From Paenibacillus sp. MMS20-IR301 (lineage in GTDB: Bacteria; Bacillota; Bacilli; Paenibacillales; Paenibacillaceae): a stretch of 64,000 nt of DNA. Made by a program: the position numbers and the translations under genes. Below, piece by piece: positions 8,670 through 17,571 of the stretch (position 1 is its first letter; the number at the start of each line of letters is the position of its first letter). The notes under the pieces are model-generated. The model was not told the DNA's origin and made no database searches. It saw only the letters and a program-made list of their open reading frames with translations. Location of the stretch: the NCBI RefSeq assembly GCF_032302195.1, contig NZ_CP135275.1, positions 4,092,001-4,156,000 of the forward strand, given 5' to 3'.

Positions 8670-9812
8670 CTAAATGTTAAAGCGTGACAACGCGAACGGT
8701 TTAATAGGATGCCCTGTATGTCCCTGTACCGCCAAGTCTGCGAGAATCTCGCCTACGACGCTGGAGAATTTGAAGCCGTGTCCCGAAAAGCCTCCGGCCA
8801 GCAGCACATTGCTGTAGGCCGGATGGCGGTCGATGATGAAGTCTTCGTCCGGCGTATGCTCATATTTGCAGACGGCCCCTTTGAGCAGCCGCCCCGCTGC
8901 ACCCGGCATATATGCCTCAAGAACCCGGCGCAGATCGCCTTCATCACTCTCCAGGCTGCCGAACGGGGCCAGCGCCTGACCCGGCTTCCATTCTTCACCG
9001 GTATCATGGCGGCCGATCTTCAGCCCCGCCCCGCCGATGCCGGGGAAGCCATAGAAGCCGCCTTCTTCCGCTCCCAGCGTGAAGCCGGGGAAGTTCCCCG
9101 CGTTGAAGGCAGGCGGGCTATCGAACCAGCCCACCACCTTGCGGATTGCCTTAATGGGCAGGCTGACAAAGGGGGATAAGGAGCTGAACCAGGCTCCGGC
9201 GCTGAGCACAGCGGCTGCGCCATGATAATCGCCGTTCTTCGTATGAACGGTGACACTTCCTTCGCGCGCCGTTACATCCAGCACCGGTGTATCCGTCAGC
9301 AGTGTTGCCCCATGAGCCAGGGCCAGCTCCCGGTAAGCTGTGATGCACTGCTCACTGTAAAGGTAACCGGCATCAGGTTCGTACATGGCCTCGAAGGATT
9401 CCGGAAGATTCAGGACCGGCCAGCGGCGGGTTATATCCGCTGCTGGCAGCCGCTCCGCCCGGACCCCGCGCTTCTGCGCTTCCTCCAGCCGGCCGGCGAA
9501 CGAATACACGCCGCTGTCTGCCAGATTCAGCACGCCGGAACGGACGAGCAGCGTCTTTCCGCTCTCCGCCTCGGCTTCCTCCCACAGCTGCTGGGCACGG
9601 AGCGCCAGGTCAATATAAGCGGGATCACCGCTGTAGGCATGCCGGATCAGCCGGGGCTCCCCGTGATGGCTTCCCTGCGTATGCGGCGGATCAAAGGCAT
9701 CAATCAGCAGTGTCCGCACGCCGCGCCGGGCCAGATGATAGCCTGCACTCATGCCCATCGAGCCTGCGCCGACAATAATTACATCATATACGGGCTGATC
9801 AGCGATGCTCAT
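8670..9812 (-). CDS. SolA/monomeric sarcosine oxidase-type FAD oxidase
   Basis: 380 residues from ATG 9812 (a GTG codon directly precedes it in frame). The N-terminus has the Rossmann GAGSMG dinucleotide motif, then TQGSHHGEPRLIRHAY as in N-methyl-L-tryptophan oxidase (SolA). Near the C-terminus the motif VCKYEHTPDEDFIID supplies the cysteine that carries covalent FAD in this family. Length matches the family (about 370-390). It oxidises secondary amines (N-methyl amino acids, sarcosine) to imine with H2O2 release. The gene overlaps the end of the M20 deacylase by about 14 bp, which argues for translational coupling within the operon. Its substrate here is unknown; an N-substituted cysteine or glycine derivative is conceivable. 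Confidence 0.83.
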   Translation of the reverse strand: MSIADQPVYDVIIVGAGSMGMSAGYHLARRGVRTLLIDAFDPPHTQGSHHGEPRLIRHAYSGDPAYIDLALRAQQLWEEAEAESGKTLLVRSGVLNLADSGVYSFAGRLEEAQKRGVRAERLPAADITRRWPVLNLPESFEAMYEPDAGYLYSEQCITAYRELALAHGATLLTDTPVLDVTAREGSVTVHTKNGDYHGAAAVLSAGAWFSSLSPFVSLPIKAIRKVVGWFDSPPAFNAGNFPGFTLGAEEGGFYGFPGIGGAGLKIGRHDTGEEWKPGQALAPFGSLESDEGDLRRVLEAYMPGAAGRLLKGAVCKYEHTPDEDFIIDRHPAYSNVLLAGGFSGHGFKFSSVVGEILADLAVQGHTGHPIKPFALSRFNI

Positions 9813-10998
9813 CACCGCCCTCTGCTGTGTAATGCTCCAGCACCCGTACCGCCAGAGCGCTGTAGAATCCGGCGCCTACCGGCAGCGCCGCTTCATCCAG
9901 TTCAAAGGCGGGATGATGCCATTCCCGGCTTCCGGCGGTGCCGGTGAAGACGAACAGGCCGGGAACCGCCTTCTGGTAGAAGGCGAAGTCTTCTCCGGCC
10001 GGTGACGGCACCGGCACCACCGGGGTATACCCCAGATGCGCGGCGGTTTCCTCTCCAAGCCGGGCAAGCAGGGCATCATTGATAACCGGCGGCGGTCCGC
10101 CGATCCAGCGCACCTTGGCTTCGGCACCAAGCGCGGCCGCTACACCGGTGACCACCTCTTCGAATCGCCGCAGCACTGTGCTGCGCACCGCTTCATCGAA
10201 GGAACGGATCGTCCCCTCCAGTACAGCTGTCTCAGGAATGATATTCCACGAATTTCCGCTGTGAATCTGCGTCACACTGATGACCGCACTGCTCAGGCTG
10301 CTGACATTGCGGCTGACAACAGACTGCAGCGCCGTTACGATATGCGAGGCGGCCACAATCGGGTCGATTCCGGCCTCAGGCACGGCCGCATGGGAGCCGA
10401 AGCCCCGGATGCTAACTGCGAAGCCGTCTGCCGCCGCCATCAGCGGTCCTGCCTTAATGCCGATCGTCCCGACCGGCAGATCGGGCTTGTTATGCATCCC
10501 GATTACAGCGCGGACCTGCTCCAGCGCTCCGGCAGCGATGACCTGCTGCGCGCCTTTCGCCTTCTCTTCGGCAGGCTGGAACAACAAGCGTACCGTGCCT
10601 TTCAGGCTGCTCTCCCGCTCCTTCAGCTGATAAGCGGCTCCAAGCAGCGCGGCGGTATGGAAATCATGCCCGCAGGCATGCATTTTACCCGGGTGCAGCG
10701 AGGCATAGGGCAGGCCGGTCTCTTCCTGGACCGGCAGCGCATCGATGTCCGCCCGCAGCGCGATCACCGGACCGCCGGACAAGCCGCCGATTTCAGCGAC
10801 CACTCCGGTCTGTAAGCCGTAATCTATAATCTTCACTCCGGCCTGCTTCAGCAGGGAAGTGATATATGCCGTTGTTTCATATTCCTCACCGGACAGCTCC
10901 GGATGACGGTGCAGATGACGGCGGATTTCAATCAGCCGGTCAGCGGCCGCTAACTCCTGTACGGCCAGTGCAGCGGATTCTGCAGCTGAGCTTGTCAT
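9799..10998 (-). CDS. sndA: M20D amidohydrolase, N-acyl amino-acid deacylase (SndA/YtnL-like)
   Basis: 399 residues, M20D fold. Visible metal and catalytic motifs are MHACGHDFHT, FQPAEEK, IGMHNKPDLPVG and, near the end, AGEDFAFY plus the His of EWHHPAF. In the B. subtilis ytm and yxe operons, homologous deacylases (YtnL, YxeP) remove the N-acetyl group after oxygenation of S-modified cysteines. The gene follows the CmoO-like gene with a 4-bp ATGA overlap (10995-10998) and overlaps the next gene. The N-acetyl-cysteine-type substrate is inferred from the neighbouring acetyltransferase and importer. Confidence 0.85.
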   Translation of the reverse strand: MTSSAAESAALAVQELAAADRLIEIRRHLHRHPELSGEEYETTAYITSLLKQAGVKIIDYGLQTGVVAEIGGLSGGPVIALRADIDALPVQEETGLPYASLHPGKMHACGHDFHTAALLGAAYQLKERESSLKGTVRLLFQPAEEKAKGAQQVIAAGALEQVRAVIGMHNKPDLPVGTIGIKAGPLMAAADGFAVSIRGFGSHAAVPEAGIDPIVAASHIVTALQSVVSRNVSSLSSAVISVTQIHSGNSWNIIPETAVLEGTIRSFDEAVRSTVLRRFEEVVTGVAAALGAEAKVRWIGGPPPVINDALLARLGEETAAHLGYTPVVPVPSPAGEDFAFYQKAVPGLFVFTGTAGSREWHHPAFELDEAALPVGAGFYSALAVRVLEHYTAEGGDEHR

Positions 10999-12017
10999 AG
11001 CGATGCCTCGGCCGGAACCTCCGCCAGCGCCTCACTCAGCAGCTCGAAGGAACGTGCCCGCTTGGCAAAGGGCTGAATGTTAGTGGTGACGATAAATTCC
11101 TCCACGCCTGAAGCTGCGGCCAGTTCCAGCAGCTGCGCACGCACGCTTTCCTTGGTTCCCTTTGTAATCTCCGGCTCCTGCTCCTCCAGCGTGAAAGGCT
11201 CATCGCTCTGCCGGGTGAATTCCTCCGCCTGCTCACGGTTCACCACCGTCAGCTTCTTGCCGCCGGCAAACTGAATACGGATCAGCTTCTGTGTACCGGC
11301 CAGCTCCCGGGCTTCCTCTTCCGTATCCGTTACAATTACAGAGAGTGCGATAATGACCTGCGGCTCCTTCCCGCTGCTTGCATCGAAGCTGCGGCGGTAA
11401 GCCTGCACCGCTTCCAGTGCCACCGCCTGGTCGCCGCCGATGAATAATGAGAATACATACGGCAGCCCCAGCCCGGCGGCAATCTCGGCACTGGCGACAC
11501 TGGCCCCCAGCACGTACAGCTGCGGCGGTGTTCCCGGCAGCGGTCCTGCCTTGAGCCCGCTGAGCGGATGCCCGGCCTCCAGCCGGTTATGTACATACTG
11601 CTCCAGCTGGATAATCTTATCCGTCAGGGTAGAAGCTTCACCGCCGCCCTGCTGCAGCGCCTGCGTGCTGCGCGGCAGTCCGCCGGGCGCGCGCCCGACC
11701 CCCAGGTCGACCCTCCCCGGCGCCAGTGCAGCCAGCACGTTGAAGTTCTCCGCCACTTTATAGGGACTGTAGTGCTGCAGCATCACTCCGCCGGAGCCGA
11801 TCCGGATCGTCTCCGTCTTCGCCAGCAGATGCGAGATCAGCACCTCAGGGGAAGAACCGGCCACCTGCTCGGAATCATGATGCTCCGAGACCCAGAAGCG
11901 GCGGAAGCCGAGGCGTTCTGACAGCTGCGCAAGCTTAACGGTATGCCGGAAAGCCTCTTCCGGCGTCTCCCCGGGATAGATCGGGCTTTGGTCGAGTACA
12001 CTGATTGTAATTGCCAT
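10995..12017 (-). CDS. cmoO: Luciferase-like monooxygenase (CmoO/YtmO-like)
   Basis: 340 residues, LLM-class flavin-dependent oxidoreductase of the 'alkanal monooxygenase alpha-like' group. Typical motifs are FWVSEHHDSE near residue 41, then GSGGVMLQHYSPYKVAENF and GRVDLGVGRAPGG. AGGAGG lies 7-8 nt before the ATG at 12017. The equivalent in B. subtilis, ytmO, sits directly after the tcy importer genes, as here (11 bp after the ATPase gene). It probably works with FMNH2 on imported, acetylated sulfur amino acids. Its division of labour with the NtaA-type oxygenase at the end of the operon is not visible. Confidence 0.82.
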   Translation of the reverse strand: MAITISVLDQSPIYPGETPEEAFRHTVKLAQLSERLGFRRFWVSEHHDSEQVAGSSPEVLISHLLAKTETIRIGSGGVMLQHYSPYKVAENFNVLAALAPGRVDLGVGRAPGGLPRSTQALQQGGGEASTLTDKIIQLEQYVHNRLEAGHPLSGLKAGPLPGTPPQLYVLGASVASAEIAAGLGLPYVFSLFIGGDQAVALEAVQAYRRSFDASSGKEPQVIIALSVIVTDTEEEARELAGTQKLIRIQFAGGKKLTVVNREQAEEFTRQSDEPFTLEEQEPEITKGTKESVRAQLLELAAASGVEEFIVTTNIQPFAKRARSFELLSEALAEVPAEASL

Positions 12018-12028
12018 AGTTATGCCTC

Positions 12029-12781
12029 CTAGATGGAATAGTTCAGCTCCGGCGTAATCCGCTTCAGGAACTGCTTCGTTCTGTCTTCCTTCGGATGGTT
12101 GAATACCTCCACCGGTGTCCCTTCCTCCACAATCACACCGCCGTCCATGAACACCACATGATTGGCCACATCCCGGGCAAAGCCCATTTCATGTGTTACT
12201 ACAATCATCGTGATGCCTTCTTTGGCAATCTTGCGGATCACCGCAAGCACTTCGCCCACCAGCTCCGGATCAAGCGCCGAGGTCGGCTCATCGAACAGAA
12301 TCACTTCCGGCTCAAGCGCGAGGGCCCGCGCTATGCCGACCCGCTGCTGCTGGCCCCCGGACAGCTGGCTGGGATAGGCGTCCAGCTTGGCGCCGAGCCC
12401 GACCTTTTCCAGCAGCTCAGCGCTCCGCTTGCGGGCTTCCTCCTTAGGCAGCTTCTTAACGATCAGCAGACCCTCCATTACGTTTTCCAGCGCAGTTTTG
12501 TGGCGGAACAGATTATACTGCTGGAAGACCATTGCCGTCTTTTGCCGCAGCTCGTGAATCTCTTTTTTGCGGGCATGCCGGCAGTCCAGCTTGAATTCGC
12601 CGATGGAGATTTCACCGCTGCTTGGCTTCTCCAGATAATTCACACAGCGCAGCAGAGTCGTTTTCCCGGAGCCGCTGGGACCGAGAATAACGACAACCTC
12701 CCCTTTCTCCACCTTCAAATCAATATTATTCAGCACCTGATGGCGCCCGAAAGACTTCGAGATCCGTTCCAGCTTAATCAT
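12029..12781 (-). CDS. tcyN: Polar amino acid ABC transporter ATPase (TcyN-like)
   Basis: 250 residues. Walker [12 protein letters not shown]-loop MVFQQYNLF, signature [15 protein letters not shown], Walker [13 protein letters not shown] and the H-loop VVTHEMGFA are all intact. It belongs to the GlnQ/HisP/TcyN group that powers import of cystine and related amino acids. Start ATG 12781 overlaps the stop of the permease gene upstream (ATGA), so the importer is translationally coupled. The sulfur-compound specificity comes from context. Confidence 0.92.
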   Translation of the reverse strand: MIKLERISKSFGRHQVLNNIDLKVEKGEVVVILGPSGSGKTTLLRCVNYLEKPSSGEISIGEFKLDCRHARKKEIHELRQKTAMVFQQYNLFRHKTALENVMEGLLIVKKLPKEEARKRSAELLEKVGLGAKLDAYPSQLSGGQQQRVGIARALALEPEVILFDEPTSALDPELVGEVLAVIRKIAKEGITMIVVTHEMGFARDVANHVVFMDGGVIVEEGTPVEVFNHPKEDRTKQFLKRITPELNYSI

Positions 12782-13488
12782 GCGACCCCACCCCGGTTAT
12801 ACAGATTTATCCGCTTTTCGATCAAGGCGGTTGCCCGCTCAATCAGGAATGTCAGTCCCCAGAAGATCAGTGCCGCCGCCAGATACGCCTCGAAGAACTT
12901 CCAGTTCGTTGAAGCTACAATCTGTGCTTTGGCGTTAATATCTACAACCGATACGGTAAAAGCAAGCGTAGACCCGTGCAGCATCCCGATCACCGAATTC
13001 GACAGGTTGGGCAGGCTCGCCGCCAGCGCTTGAGGGAACACGATCCGCCGGAGCGCCTGGGGAGTACTCATCCCTATGGAATGGGCAGCCTCGATCTGAC
13101 CGCGGTCCACCGCCAGCAGACCGGAACGGACCACCTCGGACATATAAGCGCCGGCCGTTATGGAGAAGGAGATATATGCGAAGCCGATCATCGGAATGGA
13201 GACTGACCGGAAGCTCCAGCCAAACTGTGCGGCAAGCCCGTCAATAATCACCGGCAGGCCGAAATAGATCAGCAGCAGATGGGTCAGCATCGGAGTCCCG
13301 CGGATAAAGGTGACATACCCCGCCGCCAGAGGATGCAGAACAGGAACCTTATAGATCCGGATCAGCGCCACAACGATGCCAATGATGAAGCCGGCCGACA
13401 CCGAGACGACCGTGATGTACAGTGTTGTAGGAATCGCCCCCAGAATCTGCAGGAACGCTGTCCAGATAAATGACGGGTCAAGCTTCAT
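12778..13488 (-). CDS. tcyM: Polar amino acid ABC permease (TcyM-like)
   Basis: 236 residues with about five transmembrane helices and the HisM-type features [19 protein letters not shown] and the cytoplasmic EAA loop ([21 protein letters not shown]). Overlaps by 4 bp with genes on both sides, one operon. It forms a heterodimeric channel with the neighbouring permease for uptake of cystine or S-modified cysteine. Confidence 0.9.
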   Translation of the reverse strand: MKLDPSFIWTAFLQILGAIPTTLYITVVSVSAGFIIGIVVALIRIYKVPVLHPLAAGYVTFIRGTPMLTHLLLIYFGLPVIIDGLAAQFGWSFRSVSIPMIGFAYISFSITAGAYMSEVVRSGLLAVDRGQIEAAHSIGMSTPQALRRIVFPQALAASLPNLSNSVIGMLHGSTLAFTVSVVDINAKAQIVASTNWKFFEAYLAAALIFWGLTFLIERATALIEKRINLYNRGGVA

Positions 13489-14270
13489 ATCGTGCCGCCT
13501 CCTTTACCAGAGTCCAGCTCCGCGATAATCCGCCGGTAGGACGATTTTTTCTGCAGGCTGAATCTCCTCTTCACTGGACTGCCCTGGGCTTCATGCTGCA
13601 ATAGCCGGCGTTCCGCCACAAGCAGCAGCTTCTCAATGCACAAGCTGATGACCAGATAGATCAGGGCAAGGGCAATATAAGTTTCGATAAAATGCTGAGT
13701 CACGCTGCCCAGCGTCTGCGCCTTCCCCGTCATTTCCATCACGCCCAGCGTAAAGGCCAGCGAAGTATCCTTCAGCAGCGCAATGACCAGGTTCGAGAAT
13801 ACGGGAATTGCAATACCCAGCGCCTGTGGCAATACAATCCTTGTAAACGCCTGATAGGACGTCATTCCCGTAGCATACGCCGCCTCCACCTGGCCTTTAT
13901 CCACTGCGGTAACCGCCGCCCGGATCATTTCTGACATGAACGCCCCGGTATGCAGCCCGTAGGTCAGAATCACGAATACCAGCACCGGTGTCCGCGTCAT
14001 ATCCACATGCACCAGCTTCAGCACCTCGGGCAGCCCGTAATAGAACAGGAACAGCTGGATCAGAATCGGCGTTCCCCGGAAAAACGAGATGTACACCTCG
14101 GCAAGGGTCTTCAGAACCGGCACTTTGTACAAGCGGGGAAGCGCGATAATAAATCCTACAAGGATACCAGCCAGCAGCGAACAGGCGACGATCAGCAGTG
14201 TAGTGCTCAGCGTGGTCAGCAGCTTAGGCAGAAAAGAAAACACAAAACCAAGATCAAACGGAGCACCCAT
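13485..14270 (-). CDS. tcyL: Polar amino acid ABC permease (TcyL-like)
   Basis: 261 residues, five or six transmembrane helices, FFRGTPILIQLFLFYYGLP segment and EAA loop (EAAYATGMTSYQAFTRIVLPQ). The C-terminal tail is longer and more basic (Arg/Lys/Gln-rich) than in the partner permease. A 4-bp overlap links it to the next permease. Pairing of two different permeases is usual for TcyLM. Confidence 0.9.
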   Translation of the reverse strand: MGAPFDLGFVFSFLPKLLTTLSTTLLIVACSLLAGILVGFIIALPRLYKVPVLKTLAEVYISFFRGTPILIQLFLFYYGLPEVLKLVHVDMTRTPVLVFVILTYGLHTGAFMSEMIRAAVTAVDKGQVEAAYATGMTSYQAFTRIVLPQALGIAIPVFSNLVIALLKDTSLAFTLGVMEMTGKAQTLGSVTQHFIETYIALALIYLVISLCIEKLLLVAERRLLQHEAQGSPVKRRFSLQKKSSYRRIIAELDSGKGGGTI

Positions 14271-14304
14271 CCTGCCCCTCCTCTCCGCTATTACAGCAGG
14301 CTTA

Positions 14305-15186
14305 CTACTGGACTGTGGTTGATGTTACGTCCGCCCCGAGCCACTCTGTGCTGAGCTTGCCCAGCGTCCCGTCGGCCTTCAGCTCTACAATGACTCCGTC
14401 GATGGCATCAGACAGCTTCTGCGAATCAGCATCATCCTTACGCAGCACATACAGAATGTCAGCGGAGGACAGCTCATCTCCAACCGTCTGCAGCTGGCTC
14501 TGCGGGTCAATAATCGGTACAACGAAGTCCGCAGCAAGCGTGGCATCCACCCGTCCGGAGACAATCTGGCTTACCGTATCGTTGGCCGCACCGTTCTGGT
14601 AGACAATATTGATAGCATCTGTACCGTGCTCCTTGTTATAATTCTCGAGAATTTGCGCCTGGGCACTGGTTGCACCTGCCAGCACCTTTTTGCCTTGCAG
14701 ATCATCCAGTGTCTTGATGGATTCATTGCCTTTGGCAACCACAATCCGGTTTCTCCAGTGGGCATAAGCTTCCTTGTTAAAAGAGTACTTTAGCTCCCGC
14801 TCCGGATTCTTCTCCATAACGTGGGCGACCAGATCAATCTTCTTCGTCTCCAGGCTGAGCAGCAGATTGCCGAAATCCATCGTCTGGAAATCAAATTCAT
14901 ACTGCGGCAGCCGGCTGTCAATCTCCTTCAGCAGCTCTACGTCAAAGCCGGTCAGCTTGCCGTTCTCATCAATGAAGCAGACATTCGGAAATGCCGTCCC
15001 TGTGCCGACAATAATCTTGGTCACTTCAGCCGGCTCCGCAGCCGCGCTTGTTGCCTCCGCACCGCTCTGCGGTGCAGCATCAGCCACATTTCCGCTTGTG
15101 CCGCTGCCCGCGCTGTTATTATCGCCGCAACCCGCAATGACCAGTGTCAATAATAGTGCAGATGTAACCGGAAGTGTCTTCTTCAT
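14305..15186 (-). CDS. Amino-acid-binding lipoprotein of the importer (TcyJ/TcyK-like)
   Basis: 293 residues. Signal peptide with lipobox VIAGC gives a lipid-anchored Cys at about residue 20, then a Ser/Gly/Ala-rich linker and an SBP family-3 domain (motif GKLTGFDVELLKEID about residue 75-90). Only one binding protein is present, where B. subtilis ytm has two (TcyJ and TcyK). It delivers the substrate to the permease pair encoded just downstream. Confidence 0.9.
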   Translation of the reverse strand: MKKTLPVTSALLLTLVIAGCGDNNSAGSGTSGNVADAAPQSGAEATSAAAEPAEVTKIIVGTGTAFPNVCFIDENGKLTGFDVELLKEIDSRLPQYEFDFQTMDFGNLLLSLETKKIDLVAHVMEKNPERELKYSFNKEAYAHWRNRIVVAKGNESIKTLDDLQGKKVLAGATSAQAQILENYNKEHGTDAINIVYQNGAANDTVSQIVSGRVDATLAADFVVPIIDPQSQLQTVGDELSSADILYVLRKDDADSQKLSDAIDGVIVELKADGTLGKLSTEWLGADVTSTTVQ

Positions 15187-15200
15187 TTTTCTATCCCCTT

Positions 15201-15707
15201 TTAGTTGAAGTATGGTTGAGCGGTAAGTGTCTTTCTCATCAAATACATCAGGCCGTCGCCATTATGCGCATCCAGCTCAAGAATCTTTTCGTAGCCTCTG
15301 CGTTCGTACATGGGCACGAGCCAGGGATGCTTCTCAGCCGTCGCCAGGGTTACAGCTGCTGCACCCAGCTTGCCGTGAATGATATGCTCCTCTACCCAGT
15401 CCAGCAGCTTGCCGCCATACCCCTGGCCGCTGCGCTGCGGATGAACCGCGAACCACTTCACGAACGGCAGGTCAGTAACCGCCTTGACCTCTCCGCTGTT
15501 CGAGAGTGTAATTGTCGCCGCCACCCGGCCGTCAATCTCCAGCACATAACACTCATTCACGGTGATATTTTCCTGAATCAGAGCCAGATCGGCATTAGCC
15601 GCCGGCCACTTCAGTCCAAGCTCACGTATCAGCTCATAAGCACCATAGGTCACTTCCAGCAGTTGCTGGGCATCCTTTAGTTCCGCCTGCCGGTATACTT
15701 CGCCCAT
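15201..15707 (-). CDS. ytmI: GNAT N-acetyltransferase (YtmI/SnaA-like)
   Basis: 168 residues with GNAT fold; acetyl-CoA loop HPQRSGQGYGGKLLDWVEEH, and a C-terminal YERRGYEKI strand. It is first in the operon, 14 bp before the binding-protein gene, exactly where B. subtilis has ytmI. In that pathway, as I recall it, N-acetylation of the S-alkyl cysteine precedes oxygenation and deacetylation. The role here is inferred from context, since GNAT sequence alone does not give substrate. Confidence 0.82.
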   Translation of the reverse strand: MGEVYRQAELKDAQQLLEVTYGAYELIRELGLKWPAANADLALIQENITVNECYVLEIDGRVAATITLSNSGEVKAVTDLPFVKWFAVHPQRSGQGYGGKLLDWVEEHIIHGKLGAAAVTLATAEKHPWLVPMYERRGYEKILELDAHNGDGLMYLMRKTLTAQPYFN

Positions 15708-15731
15708 TTTCTGCCCCCGTATCTAAATTTT

Positions 15732-15768
15732 ATAATACCTATGAGTTTAGTATGAATTACATGCAATT
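15732..15768 (-). promoter_or_regulatory. Candidate operon promoter with LysR-type operator palindrome
   Basis: Upstream of the acetyltransferase gene, the leftward strand carries TATTAT (15737 to 15732). About 17 bp upstream of it is the near-palindrome AATTACATGCAATT (15755-15768) in place of a recognisable -35 box. Activator-dependent LysR promoters often look like this. The adjacent regulator gene (15818-16714) is the obvious candidate. Inference only. Confidence 0.35.
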
Positions 15769-15817
15769 AACTTTATCACTGCATGCTGCCATGCGCTAAT
15801 AGAGTTTTTCAATACAT

Positions 15818-16714
15818 TTATACAAGAAGTCGATCCAGCTTGCTGCCGCCCGTCGCCAGTTCCAGCAGCGTCTCAATGAATTCCGCATTCTCCCCGTTCA
15901 GGGAGATCAGGCTGGTCCGCAAGGAGATTCCTTCCGTCTCGGCAATATCGACCCTTATCAGTGCTCCTGCCTCCACTTCCTCCTGCACGCTGAGGGCCGG
16001 AAGGAAGCAGATTCCCGCCTGCTTCAGCACCAGCTTCTTGGCGGTCTCCAGGTTATCCACCTGATACACGATGCCCGGCGGCTGCTCCATGCTCTCGAAC
16101 ACGCGGTGCAGCCGCATCCAGTCGAGTGAGCCGCACTCGAAGAACACCAGCGTCTCCTCACGGATCTCCTGAATCGAAGCCCTGCCCTTGCCGGCCAGCG
16201 GATGGCTCTTATATACATATAACGAGATGGGGTCCTCACAGAAGGGGAAGGCCTGGATCGCCGGATTGACAACCTTGCGGATAAAAGCAAGATCGATCTC
16301 CTTCGCCTTCAGCTTCTCAATCAGCGCATCCGTGGAGGAGGTCGTCAGCTTAATCAGAATATGCGGAAACCTCCGCTTCAGATGCAGCAGGAGATGCGGC
16401 ATCAGATAGTTGGAGACGGAGACGGTGCTGCCGATTCTCAGTTCACCCGGAATCTGGCCCTTCGACTGGATCTGATGCCTGCCGCTCTGATACACCTGCA
16501 GAATCTGCTGCGCATAGGGGAGAAACTGCCGGCCTTTGTCGGTCAGATGAATCTGCTTGCCCAGCCGGTCAAACACCTTGCAGTCCAGCTCCCGCTCAAG
16601 GGACTGAATGCGGGCAGTTACCGTCGGCTGGGAAATATACAGCACCTCAGCCGCTTTATTGAAGCTCCCGTAGTGGTTGATGTAGACAAAGGCTTCAATA
16701 TTCTCAATGTTCAA
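15818..16714 (-). CDS. LysR-family transcriptional regulator (YtlI-like position)
   Basis: 298 residues. A longer reading from an ATG at 16741 exists, but GAGGAGG lies 6-7 nt before the TTG at 16714, and the TTG start gives the usual LysR N-terminus (MNIENIEAFVYI). The winged helix-turn-helix is at about 1-60 (KAAEVLYISQPTVTARIQSLE) and the effector-binding domain follows. It is the first gene of the leftward series and faces the same way as the salvage operon, whereas B. subtilis ytlI is divergent. It likely activates the operon in response to a sulfur metabolite; O-acetylserine is a common effector of such regulators (inference). Confidence 0.87.
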   Translation of the reverse strand: MNIENIEAFVYINHYGSFNKAAEVLYISQPTVTARIQSLERELDCKVFDRLGKQIHLTDKGRQFLPYAQQILQVYQSGRHQIQSKGQIPGELRIGSTVSVSNYLMPHLLLHLKRRFPHILIKLTTSSTDALIEKLKAKEIDLAFIRKVVNPAIQAFPFCEDPISLYVYKSHPLAGKGRASIQEIREETLVFFECGSLDWMRLHRVFESMEQPPGIVYQVDNLETAKKLVLKQAGICFLPALSVQEEVEAGALIRVDIAETEGISLRTSLISLNGENAEFIETLLELATGGSKLDRLLV

Positions 16715-16888
16715 GGTATACTCCTCCTCTGCAGATTCCATATATTTAACTATTCCAATCGATTAACCATGAATTAGAACCGTACGGGTCTATAGATTTT
16801 GTTTATATCTTAGTCACCGGACCTTTTTTTGTCAACAGAATTGCCGCAGACCATCCAATAAAAACTATTACATAGATCACACAAACGG

Positions 16889-16903
16889 ATAGAATTTTTC
16901 TAT
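16889..16903. promoter_or_regulatory. LysR-type operator candidate (perfect dyad)
   Basis: Perfect 15-bp dyad ATAGAATTTTTCTAT, which also fits the T-N11-A pattern of LysR-type sites. It lies between the LysR gene (start 16714) and the divergent GNAT gene, about 175 bp upstream of the LysR start. It may serve autoregulation or control of the GNAT gene. Confidence 0.4.
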
Positions 16904-16953
16904 TCATTTATCGGAATTATTAAATTCCTCTTATGTTCATCGGATTTATCGAT

Positions 16954-16959
16954 TATAAT
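16954..16959 (+). promoter_or_regulatory. Putative -10 box of the GNAT gene
   Basis: A perfect TATAAT lies 25-30 bp before the ribosome site AGGAGG of the gene at 16996. The matching -35 (TTATGT at 16931-16936, 17-bp spacing) is weak. Confidence 0.4.
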
Positions 16960-16995
16960 AATCGGCAAACCCTTATCCCGGACAGGAGGCACCCT

Positions 16996-17559
16996 ATGTA
17001 CACTGCAGCAGAACTTATAATCCGTGACGCTACGGATGCTGACCGCGAAGCGATAGCCAGCGTATTGCTTGAAGCTTACAGTGAATATTCCGCAGTATTA
17101 CCCGAAGCTTATTGGACGGAATACCGCGATTCCATCCTTGATTCTGTACACGGAGACACCCCTGCTGCCCGCATTGTAGCTGAGCTGGACGAGGTGATTG
17201 TGGGAAGCGTGCTCTTGTTCACCTCATCCGCAGCTGCTTACGGGCGGCCGGAAATGGGCATCGTGACGCCGATCATCCGCCTGCTGGCTGTTTCGCCGGG
17301 CGCCAGGGGCCGTGGAGCCGCACTGCTGCTGATCCGCGAAGCTGCCGCAAGATCCCTTGCCCTCGGAGCATCCAGCCTGAATCTGCACACCTCGGATATG
17401 ATGGCTTCCGCCATCCGGCTCTACGAACGGCTCGGCTTCCAGCGGGCCTACGAGACAGATATCCATAACGGCAGCACACTGGTCAAGGGCTACCGGCTGG
17501 AGCTGTCCGTTACTGGCGGCCCGCTGATTGTGGCGGAGACCGGAGATCCGGCCAATTAA
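16996..17559 (+). CDS. GNAT family N-acetyltransferase
   Basis: 187 residues from ATG 16996, preceded by CAGGAGG. An upstream in-frame start at 16933 lies before the promoter-like TATAAT and lacks a ribosome site. Motif A is clear (VSPGARGRGAALLLIREA) with a following LYERLGFQRAY strand, typical of GNAT enzymes. N-terminus begins with IIRDATDADREAI, the usual first strand-helix. The substrate is unknown. It is convergent with the TerD-vWA gene, with only 12 bp between the stops and no clear terminator. Confidence 0.85.
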   Translation: MYTAAELIIRDATDADREAIASVLLEAYSEYSAVLPEAYWTEYRDSILDSVHGDTPAARIVAELDEVIVGSVLLFTSSAAAYGRPEMGIVTPIIRLLAVSPGARGRGAALLLIREAAARSLALGASSLNLHTSDMMASAIRLYERLGFQRAYETDIHNGSTLVKGYRLELSVTGGPLIVAETGDPAN

Positions 17560-17571
17560 TGCGCTATATTG

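Noticed and set aside
16715..16995. S-box or T-box leader for the sulfur operon
   Set aside because: No conserved S-box or T-box sequence motifs; the operon begins downstream of the LysR gene with only a short leader.
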